A DNA stretch of 64,000 nucleotides from NCBI GenBank assembly GCA_030035585.1, contig CM057462.1, positions 144,734,734-144,798,733 on the forward strand. Reading direction: 5' to 3'. The translations under genes were made by a program, and so were the position numbers. Below the pieces are notes generated by a model. The model was not told where the DNA came from and searched no databases. It saw only the letters and a program-made list of their open reading frames with translations. The stretch is from Dugong dugon (Eukaryota > Chordata > Mammalia > Sirenia > Dugongidae). Each line of letters starts with the position of its first letter. Positions within the stretch are counted from its first letter, which is position 1. Positions 35,722-47,433 of the stretch are shown here, piece by piece.

Positions 35722-36203
35722 TGTCATGGATTGAATTATGTCCCCGCAAAAATGTGTGTATCAATTTGGCTGGGCCATGATTCCCGGTATTGTATGATGT
35801 TCCCATGTGTGGTAAATCCTGCCTCTGTGATGTTAATGAGGGAGGATGGGCAGCAGTTGTGTTAGTGAGGCAGCACTCAATTTACAAGACTGGATTGTGT
35901 CCTGAGGCAATCTCATGAGATATAAAAGATAGAAGTGAACAGTGAGACGGGGGACCTCATACCACCAGGAAAGCAGTGCCAGGAGCAGAGCATGTCCTTT
36001 GGACCCAGGTTCCCTGCAGGGAGAAGCTCCTAGTCCAGGGGAGCACTGACGAGAAGAAGGCCAACAAAGAAAGAAAGCCTTTCCCTGGAGCTGATGTCCT
36101 GAATTTGGACTTTTAGCCTACTTTACTGTGAGGAAATAAACTTCTTTTGTTAAAGCCATCCACTTGTGGTATTTCTGTTGGAGCAGCACAAGTGACTAAG
36201 ACA
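35722..36203 (+). mobile_element. MaLR solo LTR fossil
   Basis: Solo LTR from TGTCATGGATTGAATTATGT to GTGACTAAGACA, about 480 bp. It contains AAATAAACTTCTTTTGTTAA near the expected polyadenylation site. It is flanked by a near-perfect 5-bp duplication, CGCCA at 35717-35721 and CACCA at 36204-36208. It is the same family as the LTR at 57717. Confidence 0.88.
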
Positions 36204-36829
36204 CACCATAACATGGATATTTTGCATGTAAAGTTTACTGCTATAGTAAATCTTCTCATTTTTTTTCCCAACTCCTTCCACTTAATCACTCACCTGTGCA
36301 GAGCAATGCTTAAGAAATATTTAAAAAGGCTGCAAAAGTAATGCATTTTTAATGCAGGTGTGTGTGTGTGCGTGTGTGGGGGGCGTATAGGGAGACAATG
36401 AAAATGGTTGGAAAAGGACAAAAGATCCACCAATTTACTGGATATCACCATCTGAAGATATTCCAAAGGCATGTCAGATTCACTGTATACAGTTTAAAAA
36501 TCTCCTTCACCACCACAAACTCCCCGCAACTGTCCTTCCTCTTCTATCTGTATTTTTCATGTTAATAAATGCTGTCCATTGCAGCTGCTTAGAGCTAGAA
36601 AATTGGGAGATAATCTCTCTAAATTCCCTCATAAAATTTATAAGCCACTTCTAACATTTTTTGCTAAAATTGTCTCTACTATGGCTGAACAAATAATTTC
36701 TTAATAAAAATCAGCACCAAGTTGGTTCCTATGAGGTGAAGCTTAAAAATGTCTCAGATTTCCAACTTCTCCAATGTGATGTACCACTTCATCATCTCTG
36801 ACACCAAGGACTCTGCTTCCCCTCAGTAC
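36204..36829. other. Unassigned; short GT run
   Basis: No gene seen. A GT-rich run lies at 36358-36380. The frames at 36147-36565 are short, overlap on both strands and show no motif. Confidence 0.4.
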
Positions 36830-37460
36830 ACTTCCTCCAGTCTTTGGGTTCAGTAATTCACTGCAATGTCTCACAGAACTCACAAAGTGTAGTTACTGTT
36901 AAATGGTATTTTGGGGGTAGTAACAGGTTACAACTCAGGATCAGAATCAACTTGGAAATAACTGGATACAACGCAGGATCAAGGTCATCTTGAAAATAAT
37001 TGGATACAACTTGGAAGACAGGATACAGTTCTTCAGTCAGGACAGCTTCTAATCAAGACAGCTCTCAGCTACTTCTCAGCGGTGCTGATAGGCAAATCTT
37101 CATTCAGACCTGCTGCCACGGGGGCCCTGCTCGGGCCTCAAGCCACCAGGCTTTGCCATCTCTTGGCCGCTTCTCACCATCTTGCACTGTTTCTTGCCAT
37201 CTTCGGTGTTACTGCTCCTTCTTCTCTCTCTCTCCTTGTGTCGCTCTGAAATTCTCTGTTGGGTTGGTTGCTTATATAAGAAAGTCACTCAATCCTGTTG
37301 GGTGGTTTTACACACCCTGTTTGCATAGTAGACTGACCAATTCCTGCAAGGTGCGTAAAATAGAACAATCACAGGGCAGGCTGTGGTTCAACCAATTATT
37401 TTTGTCAGAATTATAAATCCAAGGCCAGAAAGTCCGTATATATGAGAAACCCATTGCCCT
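36830..37460 (-). mobile_element. Possible LTR fossil, reversed
   Basis: A GC-richer block that could be an antisense LTR: CTCACAGAACTCACAAAGTG near the left and, on the minus strand, a TATATAAG box near 37273-37280. Family is unknown and ends are approximate. The 138-codon plus-strand frame at 37000-37416 lies in this block and has no family motif. Confidence 0.3.
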
Positions 37461-37489
37461 GCAATGGCTTGGTTCAGTCTCATTCTTCT

Positions 37490-38100
37490 TCTTGCCTTTA
37501 TTACAACAACCTCCTAATGAATTTCCTCATGCTAGTTTGTTCATTTTCCAACCTTTCTTTCCCATTTCTTCCAGTTATATTTCTAAAAGCAAAATCTGAC
37601 TGTCACCTTTTGACTTAAAATTTTCTGTATAAACTTTACTTTAGTGAGTACAAATACATAGGTTTAGCACATAAAGCAGTCCACAATCCAGTTCCTGCCT
37701 ACCTGCCTAGAGCATACCTCATCCTGGCCTTATATACGCATTTCCTAAATGCATAATGACTCTACAAAGTCCACATTTTTGATGATGCTACCTTTTCTAT
37801 ATTCTTATCTGAGTAAATCCTACTAAGTAACTCCTTCAAAATCATCCCTATATAATTTTATCTTTATCCCTTATGAGTGTTAAGAGTCTCCTCTGAGAAT
37901 TTCCAAAATACCACCCTGCATACCTCTATCATGGCTCTTAGTATTGTCTTCCATAATCTTTACATTAAGTGTTGCTCTCCTCCACTAGAACAGAAGTTGA
38001 TCAAGGACAAGGACCATATTTTATTTAGATTTGTATTCTAAAAACCTGTGATAATATCTGTAGGAGAGTAAATGTTCGATAAATGTTTGTTGAGAAGACC
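37490..38100 (+). repeat. L2 LINE 3' end
   Basis: ACAACAACCTCCTAATGAAT, CAATCCAGTTCCTGCCTACC, CTCCACTAGAACAGAAGTTG and GATAAATGTTTGTTGAG follow L2 order over 600 bp. Confidence 0.75.
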
Positions 38101-39648
38101 AAGATTATGTTGACGAATAATCTGCAAATTAGCTTATTGTGCTTTTATCTGTCCTTCAAATTCCTCCTTTAAAACAGTAGCTTAGGCACATTACTCTCAA
38201 TAGGACAACTTATTATAGAAAAAATACATTTTATCTATACTTTTAGTTAATCTTTGAGTTATTCATTTTGTTTCATTCATTCTCTTTTTCTCAAAATAAT
38301 TTTCAGAGTACTGATGTACTATGTTTGGAGTTTTCAAAAAATTTAAGGGTGGATATTCTTTAGGTAAAACAATTATTGAATAAACCATTTGCTTAAGAAC
38401 CAAATGGCTAATATCACTTCATTAAATACTAGTGCTATTTACTGATACGTATTACTCACTCTTAGGAGAGAAACATAGTAACAATATCTTATTTTTGCAT
38501 TATTTTCCTCTAGATTATCACATGCCTTCCAGGTGATAATCTGTAACTGGAAATGACAAACATTTGATTTTAGCCATAGAGATTTATGACAACAGTCTGT
38601 ATATATTCATAATTTAAATAATTTGTTAGATTTTTCTCACAATCACAATTTTCATCCTTTATAAGATTTAAAGTGGATTATGCTTAGCACTTTTAGCAAA
38701 AGATGAAATGCATCTTTTTGCATCCTTATTCATTGACTTTTCACTGAATTAAATATTAGAAGCTGGTGACACACTAAATGGATGCCATCTGCTGTGATGC
38801 CAGAATCTCAACATTGTGACAACAATGTCATATCAAATATAAAGACTGATAGATTTGGAGAAAATGAAATCCTGTAAAAGGAAATGTTTAAACAATTAGT
38901 AAATGTGTTGTGGACTATTTTTTGAAACGTGAAAGGTAGATGGATCTTGGCTTTAAGGATGTTACAGTTTTGATTTCTTGATTTTTTTCGTCAGTGGAAA
39001 TACTTCTTATTTGCAGCACTATTTTAACCCAAGTAAACTGTTTTTGCTAGAGTAATAGGTAGTTTTCTCTATACCTACCCTTCAGTGTGGTATGGTTTCA
39101 GGCCCTGTATCTTTTTGTGTTAATCATCTACACATGGGAACAGAATTGGTTTACAGGAACACTTGTCAGCATAGGTTCGGTGGAGCTACAGAGGAAATAA
39201 CAAGTTTCACCAAATAAATTTTACTACTGATAAATATTACAGTGTTGTACAAATAATGAACTGTAGCATGTACTAAGAGATAGTAGTTAAGTATGGTTAC
39301 CCACAGTTCTGTGGGTCCTAATTTCAATGGAATGCTTATACCCAACAATTAACATGAATAAGACACTGGGAGTGTTTAATGCCAAGACACCGAAAATCAC
39401 AGCCACAGATCAACTTCAAAAATAGACATGGATAAACATAACAAAAAAGGAATGTAGGAAGTGAATTTTTCAGGTATGAGTCAGAATCAACTCGATGACA
39501 AATGGTTTTGGTTTTTTAATTATCAGTTATATAGGATATCTGTATAATATTTGGCATATCTGCAAAAAAAGTCAGTTTTAACATGTATATTGATCACCTT
39601 TTTTTAATCACTTGTAATATTTTAATCAATTTGTTATAAGCTGACATT
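38101..39648. other. Unassigned; one AfroSINE tail stub
   Basis: No gene seen in this AT-rich 1.5 kb. Positions 39475-39518 (TATGAGTCAGAATCAACTCG, then ATGACAAATGG) are a plus-strand AfroSINE 3' stub. A minor inverted repeat ACATTGT/ACAATGT lies near 38812-38830. Confidence 0.5.
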
Positions 39649-40058
39649 TTTGTTGTTGTTGTCAGTTGCCTTCAAGTTAACTCAGACTCATGGTGACCCA
39701 ATGTACAACAGAATAAAATGTCATTCAGTCCTGCGCCATCTTCATGATCGTTGGTATGTTTGAGTCTATTGTTGTGGCCACTGTGTATTTTGAGTGACTT
39801 CCAACTTTGAAGGCTCATCTTCCGGCACTATATCAGACAATATTCTGTTGTGATTCACAGGGTTTTCATTGGTCATTATTCTAAAACAGATTACTACGCT
39901 TTTCTTCCTAGTCTGTCGTAGTCCGGAAGCTCCGCACTGAAACCTGCTTACTATGAATCACCCTGCTGGTATTTGGAATACCAGTGGTATAGCTTCCAGC
40001 ATGATAGCAACACACAAGCCATGACAGTATGACAAACTGATGGATGGGTTGTGGAAAT
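39649..40058 (-). mobile_element. Mini-RTE: 5' and 3' ends only
   Basis: The left part (about 39649-39793) is the antisense RTE 3' end (GCCACTGTGT side). From about 39794 it jumps straight to the RTE 5' end (GAGTGACTTCCAACTTTGAA, CACTATATCAGACAATATTC, ATGATAGCAACACACAAGCC). All coding sequence is missing. TGACATT at 39642-39648 and 40059-40065 could be its target-site duplication. At about 410 bp it is a non-autonomous, internally deleted RTE. Confidence 0.8.
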
Positions 40059-40338
40059 TGACATTAAAATAATCTAAATGTAGCACTTAATGTGATGGTA
40101 TACACAATGCGAGTATTATTTTTCCTCAGAAGTTATACTGATAACATAACAAAAAGATAAAGTAAATGCTAAATTTATGGTGGAGATAGGAGTATAGAGA
40201 TTATAAAACAAATAGACTTGTCATATATTGTGAGAAGATTTTTATTAAAAAAACCCTGGATTTTAAATATTTTTGTAGAAAAACTGGGACTTAAAATAAT
40301 GTGTAGTTTTTGTAACATTTAGGTAATGCAATATTATG

Positions 40339-40465
40339 ACATGTAATAATTGTACAACCGTTATACATAATAAATGCACAATAAGTATTGTACATAATAA
40401 ATGTGCAATATGTATAATACATGATAAATATTCAATAACTATTGTATATGTGTTATGCAATAAAA
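40339..40465 (+). repeat. 27-bp tandem repeat, about 4.5 copies
   Basis: Units of 27 bp: 40365-40391, 40392-40418 and 40419-40445, each starting ACATAATAAATG or ACATGATAAATA. A weaker unit lies at 40339-40364 and a partial one after 40445. The block is AT-rich. Confidence 0.85.
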
Positions 40466-40680
40466 AGTACATACCTTAAGTGTTCAGTTTAATATGATTT
40501 GACGATTTTATAGGCTTATGGAACCACCGTTAAAACAAGATACGTAACATTTCTCTCACCCTAAAGTCTCACTTTATCTTTTTCAGTCTATCCTCTTCCC
40601 TCCTACTGCCGCACACTTCACTTCCTGGCAACCACATTCAGATATTGGTTTCCATAGATTAGTTTTGTCTATTGCTAGGC

Positions 40681-40734
40681 TTGTTGCTGTTAGCTGCCAT
40701 TGAGTTGGCCTCTTACTCATGGTGACACCGTGTA
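40681..40734 (-). repeat. RTE 3' end stub
   Basis: About 54 bp of antisense RTE terminus: TTGTTGCTGTTAGCTGCCAT, then GAGTTGGCCTCTTACTCATG. It is extremely 5' truncated. Confidence 0.65.
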
Positions 40735-41539
40735 AATTATATTATACCAAATGTAGTAATTGGGGACTAGATTCTTTTTTCTCAGCATAATATATTTTTT
40801 AATATTCATCATTATTATCCTGAATCAATTATTCATTCATGTTATTGCTGAATAGAATTCCATTAAATGGCTATAATTAGAATGTGTTTAATCTAGTCAC
40901 TTGTTGATTAACGCTTGAGTTGTTTCCAAATTGGAACTACTATTAATAACATTGCAATAAACATTCATGTGCAAGTATCTGGGTGGATACATGTTTTCAT
41001 CTCTCTTGGAAAATGCCAAGGAATGGAATTGCCCAGTCAGGTTTAAAATGATGAGAAACCTTCAAACTGTTTTTCAATGTGGCTGTATCATTAAATTTCC
41101 TCTAGCAATGTGTTACGGTTTTTGTTGTTTTATTTCCTCACCCATATTTGATATAATGATTCTTTCTTTAATCTTAGATTTCTACTGTTTGTGAAGTGAA
41201 ATCCCATTCTAATGTTTATTTGCATGCCCTGATGACTAATGACGTGAAGTATCAAATGTGCTTATTTGTCTTCTTTTGGAAATGACTGTTCAGGTATTTT
41301 CCCAATTTTTTGTTATTTTACTGCTTATTAGCATGTTACTATCATTATGTAAGGGTTCATTATATACTTTGTGTATGAGTCCTTTGTCAAGTATGTTTTC
41401 TTCACATCTGTGGCATGTGTTTTCATTTTCTTAATGTTGTCTTTTGAAAGGTAGATATTTTAAATGATTATGATATCCTGTTCGTGTACATACACTTTTT
41501 TTGTAGTCCATGCTTCTTGTCCCGGCTTCGAGTACCCTG

Positions 41540-42638
41540 TTGTTGTTGTTAAGTGCCGTCGAGTTGATTCCTATTCATAGAGACCATATGTGCAACAGAA
41601 CAGAACACTGCCTGGTTCTGAGCCATCCTCACAATCATTGCTATGTTTAAGCCCATCATTACAGCCATTGTGTCAATCCATCTTGTTCAGGGTATTCCTC
41701 TCTTTTGCTGACCTTCTACCATGCATGATGTCCTTCTCCAGGGACTGGTCCCTCCTGATAAGATGTCCAAAATATGCTAGATGAAGTCTTGTCATCCTTG
41801 CTTCTAAAGAGCACTCTGGCTGTACATCTTCCAAGACAGATTTGTCCATTCTTTTGGTAGTCCACAGTATATTCAATATTATTTGCCAACACCACAATTC
41901 AAAGACATCAATTTGTTGATCTTCCTTATTCATTGTCCGGCTTTCCCATCCATAAGAGGCGATTGAAAATACTATGGCTTGGGTCAGGCACACCTTAATC
42001 CTCAAGGTGACATCTTAGCTTTTTAACACTTTAAAGAGGTCTTTTGCAGCAGATCTGCCCAATGCAATGTGTTGTTTGATTTCCTGACTGCTGCCTCCCT
42101 GGGTGTTGATTGTGGATACAAGTAAAATGAAATCCTTGACATTTTCAGTTTTTACTCCGTTTATCGTGATGTTGCTTATTGGTCCAGTTGTGAGGATTTT
42201 TGTTGTTGTTGTTGAGGTGTAATCAGTACTGAAGGCTGTAGTCTTTGGTCTTCATCAATAAATGCTTCAAGTCCTGTTCATTTTCAGCAAGTAAGGTTAT
42301 GCCATCTGCATATCGCAGGTTGCTAATGAGTCTTCCACCAATCCTGATGCTGTGTTCTTCTTGATATAGTCTAGCTTCTCAGATTATTTGCTCAGCATAC
42401 AGAGTGAATAAGTATGGTGAAAGGATACAACCCTGACACACACCTTTCCTGATTTTAAACCATGCAATATCCCCTTGTTGTGTTCGAACGACTGTCTCTG
42501 TCTATGTACAGGTTCCAAATGAGCACAATTAAGTGTTCTGGGATTCCCATTTTTCACAATGTTATCTGTAATTTGTTATGATTAACAGAGTCGAATGCCT
42601 TTGCATAGTCAATAAAACACAGGTAAACATCTTTCTGG
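41540..42638 (-). mobile_element. RTE LINE, 5' truncated, in old L1
   Basis: Antisense RTE 3' part of 1.1 kb, flanked by a 13-bp duplication, TTCGAGTACCCTG at 41527-41539 and TTTGAGTACCCTG at 42639-42651. L1 sequence resumes after it. It covers the later RT half and the C-terminal region. The 110-codon piece at 42005-41673 (with FSIASYGWESRTMNKEDQQI) is the best-preserved part. The catalytic box near 42310 reads YADG, not YADD. Confidence 0.93.
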
Positions 42639-43689
42639 TTTGAGTACCCTGGGGTCATTAATTTTTTTTCTAGTTTTAGCCTTTACATTTATGTTTATGA
42701 ACAATTTTCAGCTAATTTTTATCTATGGTGTGAGGTAAGGTTGTATGTTCTATTTTTTCCCCCCACACAGATTACAAGTTTCTCCAATTATTGAAAAGAA
42801 TACCCTTTCCCCATTGAACTACCTTGGCACCTTTGTAAAAAATTAATTAACCACATATATGTTGGTCTGTATCTGGACTCTAGTCTGCACCATTGATCTT
42901 TATGTTATCCCTCCACCAATACAGATTATTGCCTTAATTAGTGTACTTTAGAGTTAATCCTGAAATAAAATAATGTAAATATTCCATCTAAGTTCTTTTC
43001 CAAACTTAGTTTGACAATTTTAGATTCATTGTATTTTCATGGAAATTTTAGTAAGTGACTTACAGCTCTGATAATATAGCTTGTTGGAATTTTTGAAAGA
43101 ATTGAAATTTTACAAGTCTTAGGTCTTCCAAACCATTGACATAGTATACCTTTCCATTTATGTAGGCCTTTTATGTTTCTCTCAGCAATATTTTATAGTT
43201 TTTGGTGTGTAGATTTTGAGTATCTTTGATAAAATTATCTCCTAATATTTCATGTGTATGCATGTTTTCTAAATTTTATATATACATGTATATGTATACA
43301 TATATATAATTATACTATAATTATATATAATTTTACTTGTCAATTGTTCATGTATTATTTCATAGAAATATAATTAATATTTGTATGTTCACCTCATAAC
43401 CTGTAATCTTGATAAGTTCATTTTTTAGTTCTAGTAGCTTTTATATTCCTTAGAATTTTTATGTGCCATGATCATGTCATCTGTGAGAAATACAGTTATT
43501 TTTTCCCCTTTTTTTTCCCAATGTGTATGCCTCAAATTCTTTTTATTGGCTTACTGCACTGCATAGGACCCCCACTCCCCATACAAAAATACATATAAGT
43601 GGTGATAGCAGATAAACTTTTCATATATAACTTTTAAAAAGGTTAATAAAGTTCCTTTTTATTCATAATTTATTGAGGATTTTTTATGA

Positions 43690-43856
43690 CTAAAACCCGA
43701 AAAAACCCACTGCCATCAAGTCGATTCCGACTCATAGAGACCCTGTAGGACAGAATAGAACTGCCCCATAGGTTTCCAAGGAGCAGCTGGTAGATTCAAA
43801 CTGCCAAACTTCTGGTTAGCAGCCTGAGCTCTTAACTACTGCACCACCAGAGCCCC
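43690..43856 (-). repeat. AfroSINE nested in old L1
   Basis: Antisense copy flanked by a perfect 9-bp duplication TTTTTATGA at 43681-43689 and 43857-43865. Confidence 0.95.
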
Positions 43857-44924
43857 TTTTTATGAATAAGTGTTGAGTTTTATAAATGTATTTTTACTTA
43901 ATTAATTGAAATGATCTTTTTTGTTTCATTTTGTTAATATTATGAATTTTATTCATTAGTGTTTTAAATATATCATCCTCTTTATATATTACTGGGTTTA
44001 ATTTTACATGTTGATAAGGATTATATACATATATTTATACAGGATATGGGCCTGTAGTTTTATTGTCTTGAAATCTCTTTGTCTGGTATTGGTATCATGG
44101 TAATTCTAGCCTCATAAAGCACGTTGGGATGAGTTCATTCCTTTTCTGTTTTCAGAAATAGGTAGTGTAGCATTGACATTATTTGTTTTCAAAGTTTTAA
44201 AAGAATGCACCAGTAAAGCCATCTGGGTCTGGAGTTTTCTCAGTGGGAAAATTTTAATTATGTTTTTAATTTTCTAATAGATGTGGAGCCTTTCAAATTT
44301 TCTGTATCATTTTGAGTAAGTTTTAGTTATTTTTTTCTTTTGCAGAATTTGTCTGTTTCATCTAGTTTTTTTAATGTATTAGCCTATATTTCTTCATAAT
44401 AACCTCTTTTTTTTTTAATACCTAGAAGATCAGCAGTGATGCTTCCTCTTTCTTTCATGATATTAGTTTATGACTTTTCTATTTTTTCTGTATCGAACTA
44501 GGTAGAGTTTTATCATTGCTATTGATGTTTTCAAAGAGCTAGCTTTCATTGCATTGGTTTTTCTTTTTCTATATCATTACTCTTTGCCTTATTTTCATTT
44601 GTTCCTTCCTTCTACTAACATCTGGATTGATTTTTTTTTTCTTTTTTTTGTAGATCCTTAAGGAGAAATCTTAAATCATTGCCTTCACACCTTATAACTT
44701 CTGAAAATGTTCACTTTTATCATTACTGATTTCTTTCTTTTTTTTCTTTTTTGTCCAAAAACCTATTTCATTTTATCATAATGCAACCCCAGACACTTTC
44801 TTATGCTTAGTATTAGCTTGGCATAATCTTTTTTATTTTTCCATTTTTCCTTTACACTTGTCTATGAAGGACTATATATATAAATATCAGACAGTCATAA
44901 ATAAGGATAATAGTTAAATGGTCA

Positions 44925-45065
44925 ACTTAGTAGTTAAGAGTGTAGGTTCTGGATTCAGATTTCCTGGGTTCAGACATGGCATTATTGCTGATGGGTTTTG
45001 TAACCTTCAAAAAGTTAGTCAATATTTCTGTGGTTGTCTGATAAATGAATGTAAAAAATTCAATG
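44925..45065 (+). repeat. MIR
   Basis: TAGTAGTTAAGAGTGTAGGT, then TCTGGATTCAGATTTCCTGG and TTGTAACCTTCAAAAAGTTA, follows the MIR 5' half, including the tRNA-like head. Confidence 0.75.
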
Positions 45066-45348
45066 AGCAGTCCAATACAAAAGATTTGCTAATTATGTAA
45101 AAGATAGGTAAAGAAATAAACAGAAACAGAAAATATAGAACAGCAAATAGAAAACTTACAATAATATGGCATAAGAACAATGTTAATGTAATAATACTGT
45201 GGGCGCATATTTCAAAAACAGGAAGATATAGAAAGGATGAAAGTAAAAGGACAGAAAAAGACTAATCAAGACAAACAAAAGTGAGAGGATATGTTTGATA
45301 CTTAGGGGTCAGAAAGGTTCCAATAAAACCTTCCATCTATTGACTTGA

Positions 45349-45527
45349 ATAGCACGAAAGGTTAAACCTTCAGCCACTAGATGAAACTTTATTGATTTAA
45401 ACCCACCTAAAAGTCCCTCTGATGACAGGCCTGGTCACAGGCTTGAAAACCCTATGTAGCAGTTCTGAACATATGGGATCGCCAAGAATTGGAATCAGCT
45501 CAAAGGCAACTAACAAGATCAACAATT
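45349..45527 (+). repeat. AfroSINE, second type
   Basis: Decayed head, body with TGATGACAGGCCTGGTCACA and GAAAACCCTATGTAGCAGTT, and a tail with AAGAATTGGAATCAGCTCAA, then GGCAACTAACAAGATCAAC. The CAACTAACAA-type ending is the RTE-like tail. Confidence 0.75.
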
Positions 45528-45886
45528 ACCCAATTTGATTAGTTGCCTCTTGCACTGATTCTGATCTTGACTATGTGACTTGCTTTGAACTGGTAGCAAA
45601 CGTAGCAAGAGCACAAATGTCAAAAATGCTTCCACACTGAAATATGCCTTCTCTTGTTCTTCAGCTAGCCTACCAGAGAACCAAGTTGCCTCGATGACAG
45701 CCAGCTAATCTCCAGACATATAAATAATGCCATCTTGGATTATCTAGCTGCAACCAACCTACCAGTTTACCACAGATGTGTGAACAAACATAATAGACAT
45801 CACTCAAGCTAACCCAGACAAAAGAACCCACAGCTGACCAATAAAATAGTAAGAAAATGCCACCAAGTTTGGAAGAATTTGTTTTA
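45528..45886 (+). mobile_element. Possible MLT1-like LTR fossil
   Basis: From about 45640 the text resembles the end of an MLT1/MaLR LTR, finishing with AAAATGCCACCAAGTTTGG near 45854-45872. The assignment is weak. Confidence 0.3.
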
Positions 45887-46592
45887 CATGCAATCTCTGA
45901 ATTATGAACAAATTCTGTTCCTAAGTCTGTCTTTAAGACAAATTTATATGTAAGTCGAATCAGTTAAGTACAGTTTGTATCTAACATCAGTTGGTCAAAT
46001 GTTTGTCTTCGTATATGGTGTACTTTTCCATGCATAAAAAAACATTAAAGAAACACTTTCAAATACACTCAAACATACACTAATAATAATAACGTTTTGG
46101 TACACGTCACAGAGTAGGACCCATTTGTTATCACAGTAGTCCCCTTTTATCAGCTGGGGATACGTTCCAAGATCCTCCGATGCCTGAGACTTTGGATAGT
46201 TTTGAACCTTATATATACTATGTTTTGTCCTATACACACATACCTATGATAAAGTTTAATTTATAAATTGCACCGTAAGAGATTAACAACGATAACTAAT
46301 AATAAAATAGAACAATTATGACAACATACTGTAAAAAGAGTCATGTGAATGTGGTCCCAGGCAGGAGGGAGCAGGACAGCACGAGATTTCATCAGGCTAC
46401 TCATTTAACATTTTCAGACCGAGGTGAACTCAGGTAACTGAAACCAAGGAAAGTAAAACTGTGGATAAAGTGGGGCTACTATACAAACCATTGTATGTAC
46501 CTAGAATTTTTAACTTAAGAGGCTTTACGGGGGTGGGTTAGTAACTGTGGGTGGTACGGAAATCGGACGTTCATTACCCCAGGGACCGCCTA
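45887..46592. mobile_element. Tigger-like DNA transposon
   Basis: The left end (CATGCAATCTCTGAATTATG, then AACAAATTCTG) and right end (ATTACCCCAGGGACCGCCTA) are decayed inverted repeats of the Tigger type. TA occurs on both sides, at 45885-45886 and 46593-46594. No transposase frame remains. A second transposon is inserted at 46134-46482. Without that insert it is about 360 bp. Confidence 0.6.
46134..46482. mobile_element. Second Tigger-like transposon, nested
   Basis: Inverted ends CAGTAGTCCCCTTTTATCAG and GATAAAGTGGGGCTACTA face each other. The interior (GGGGATACGTTCCAAGATCC, TATATATACTATGTTTTGTC, GATAAAGTTTAATTTATAAA) is a known pogo/Tigger-type non-autonomous sequence. It sits within the outer transposon, so it is the later insertion. 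Confidence 0.75.
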
Positions 46593-46649
46593 TACAGTAA
46601 AAACTAACTGGTAGAATTCTGATTTAAAACAGGGAAAACACAAAAGTTA

Positions 46650-46933
46650 TAACAAAGTTTAATTAAATTCTGAAATAATTTTATGAACAATTAGTTATCT
46701 ACCAATAAATTTGAAGAAATAGATACAATTAAAACATTCCAGGATAATATGAAGTGCATAGTAGTATAAAGAAAACAGAAAACATCTTAAAATGCTAGGA
46801 GGGAAATCAAATTTACTGCCAATACCCTACAATAAAACTCAATTAATAAACATATTCCATTAAAAATCAGAAATGAAACATGGATAGCCATTATCTTTGT
46901 TGCTCTTCTTTACAGTACTGTTTAGTACTTTAA
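46650..46933 (+). repeat. L1 ORF2 fragment
   Basis: Diverged sense L1 ORF2-type sequence: GAAGAAATAGATACAATTAA, and then AAACATGGATAGCCATTATC where L1 reads a cysteine-proline motif before LLFN. It has no open frame. Confidence 0.45.
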
Positions 46934-47094
46934 GTAAAAAACAAACAAACACCTGCCTCAAGTGGATTCTGACTCATAGCAACCCTATAGGACAGAATAG
47001 AACTGCTCCGTAGCATTTCCAAGGAGCAGTTGGTGGTTTCGAACTGCTGACATTTTGGTTAGCAGCCAAGTGCTTAACCACTGGGTCACCGGGA
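46934..47094 (-). repeat. AfroSINE
   Basis: Antisense copy with GATTCTGACTCATAGCAACC tail and a head reading AACCACTGGGTCACCGGGAC. Confidence 0.93.
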
Positions 47095-47433
47095 CGAATA
47101 TAAATAATATGTATTCATAAAGAAAGAAAATTCACATTTTATGTATATCTAAGACAAAGAGAAATAACAGATATATACAGAAAATAATTAAGAGATTTCT
47201 GAAATGTTGCCAAATTCAAGCTGTCATAGCTCTTGTCTTCTAGCAGCCAGACTTGACACAAGGATATACGATTTGACACTTGATCTGTGAGGTACAAGCT
47301 CAGGAAGTAAAGAGGGAAAAAAACGGAAAGGAGACAAGAAAAGATGTGAATCTCTGCTGTACAGGCTACTACTTTGCAAGAAGTGGTGAAAGATAGGGCA
47401 ATTTGCTTTGCACGTGTGTTCACTCAGCATGGG

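Larger units (their letters stand above)
40476..44650 (-). mobile_element. Old L1 LINE, much interrupted
   Basis: Antisense L1 from its 3' UTR (40476-40680, with ATAGATTAGTTTTGTCTATT) into ORF2. ORF2-type sequence at 40800-41520 includes CATTGCAATAAACATTCATG. RT-region sequence at 42650-44640 includes CACCAGTAAAGCCATCTGGG. It is interrupted by an RTE stub (40681-40734), an RTE fragment (41540-42638) and an AfroSINE (43690-43856). No open frame remains and it is older than all its guests. Confidence 0.8.

Noticed and set aside
37000-37416. 138-codon plus-strand open frame as a gene
   Set aside because: It lies in a repeat-like block with a reversed TATA box, has no family motif and no supporting neighbour.
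38812-38830. Inverted repeat ACATTGT/ACAATGT as a regulatory site
   Set aside because: A 7-bp stem is expected by chance many times in 64 kb.
40339-40465. CRISPR-like array
   Set aside because: The repeats are tandem with no spacers, AT-rich and in vertebrate-type DNA.
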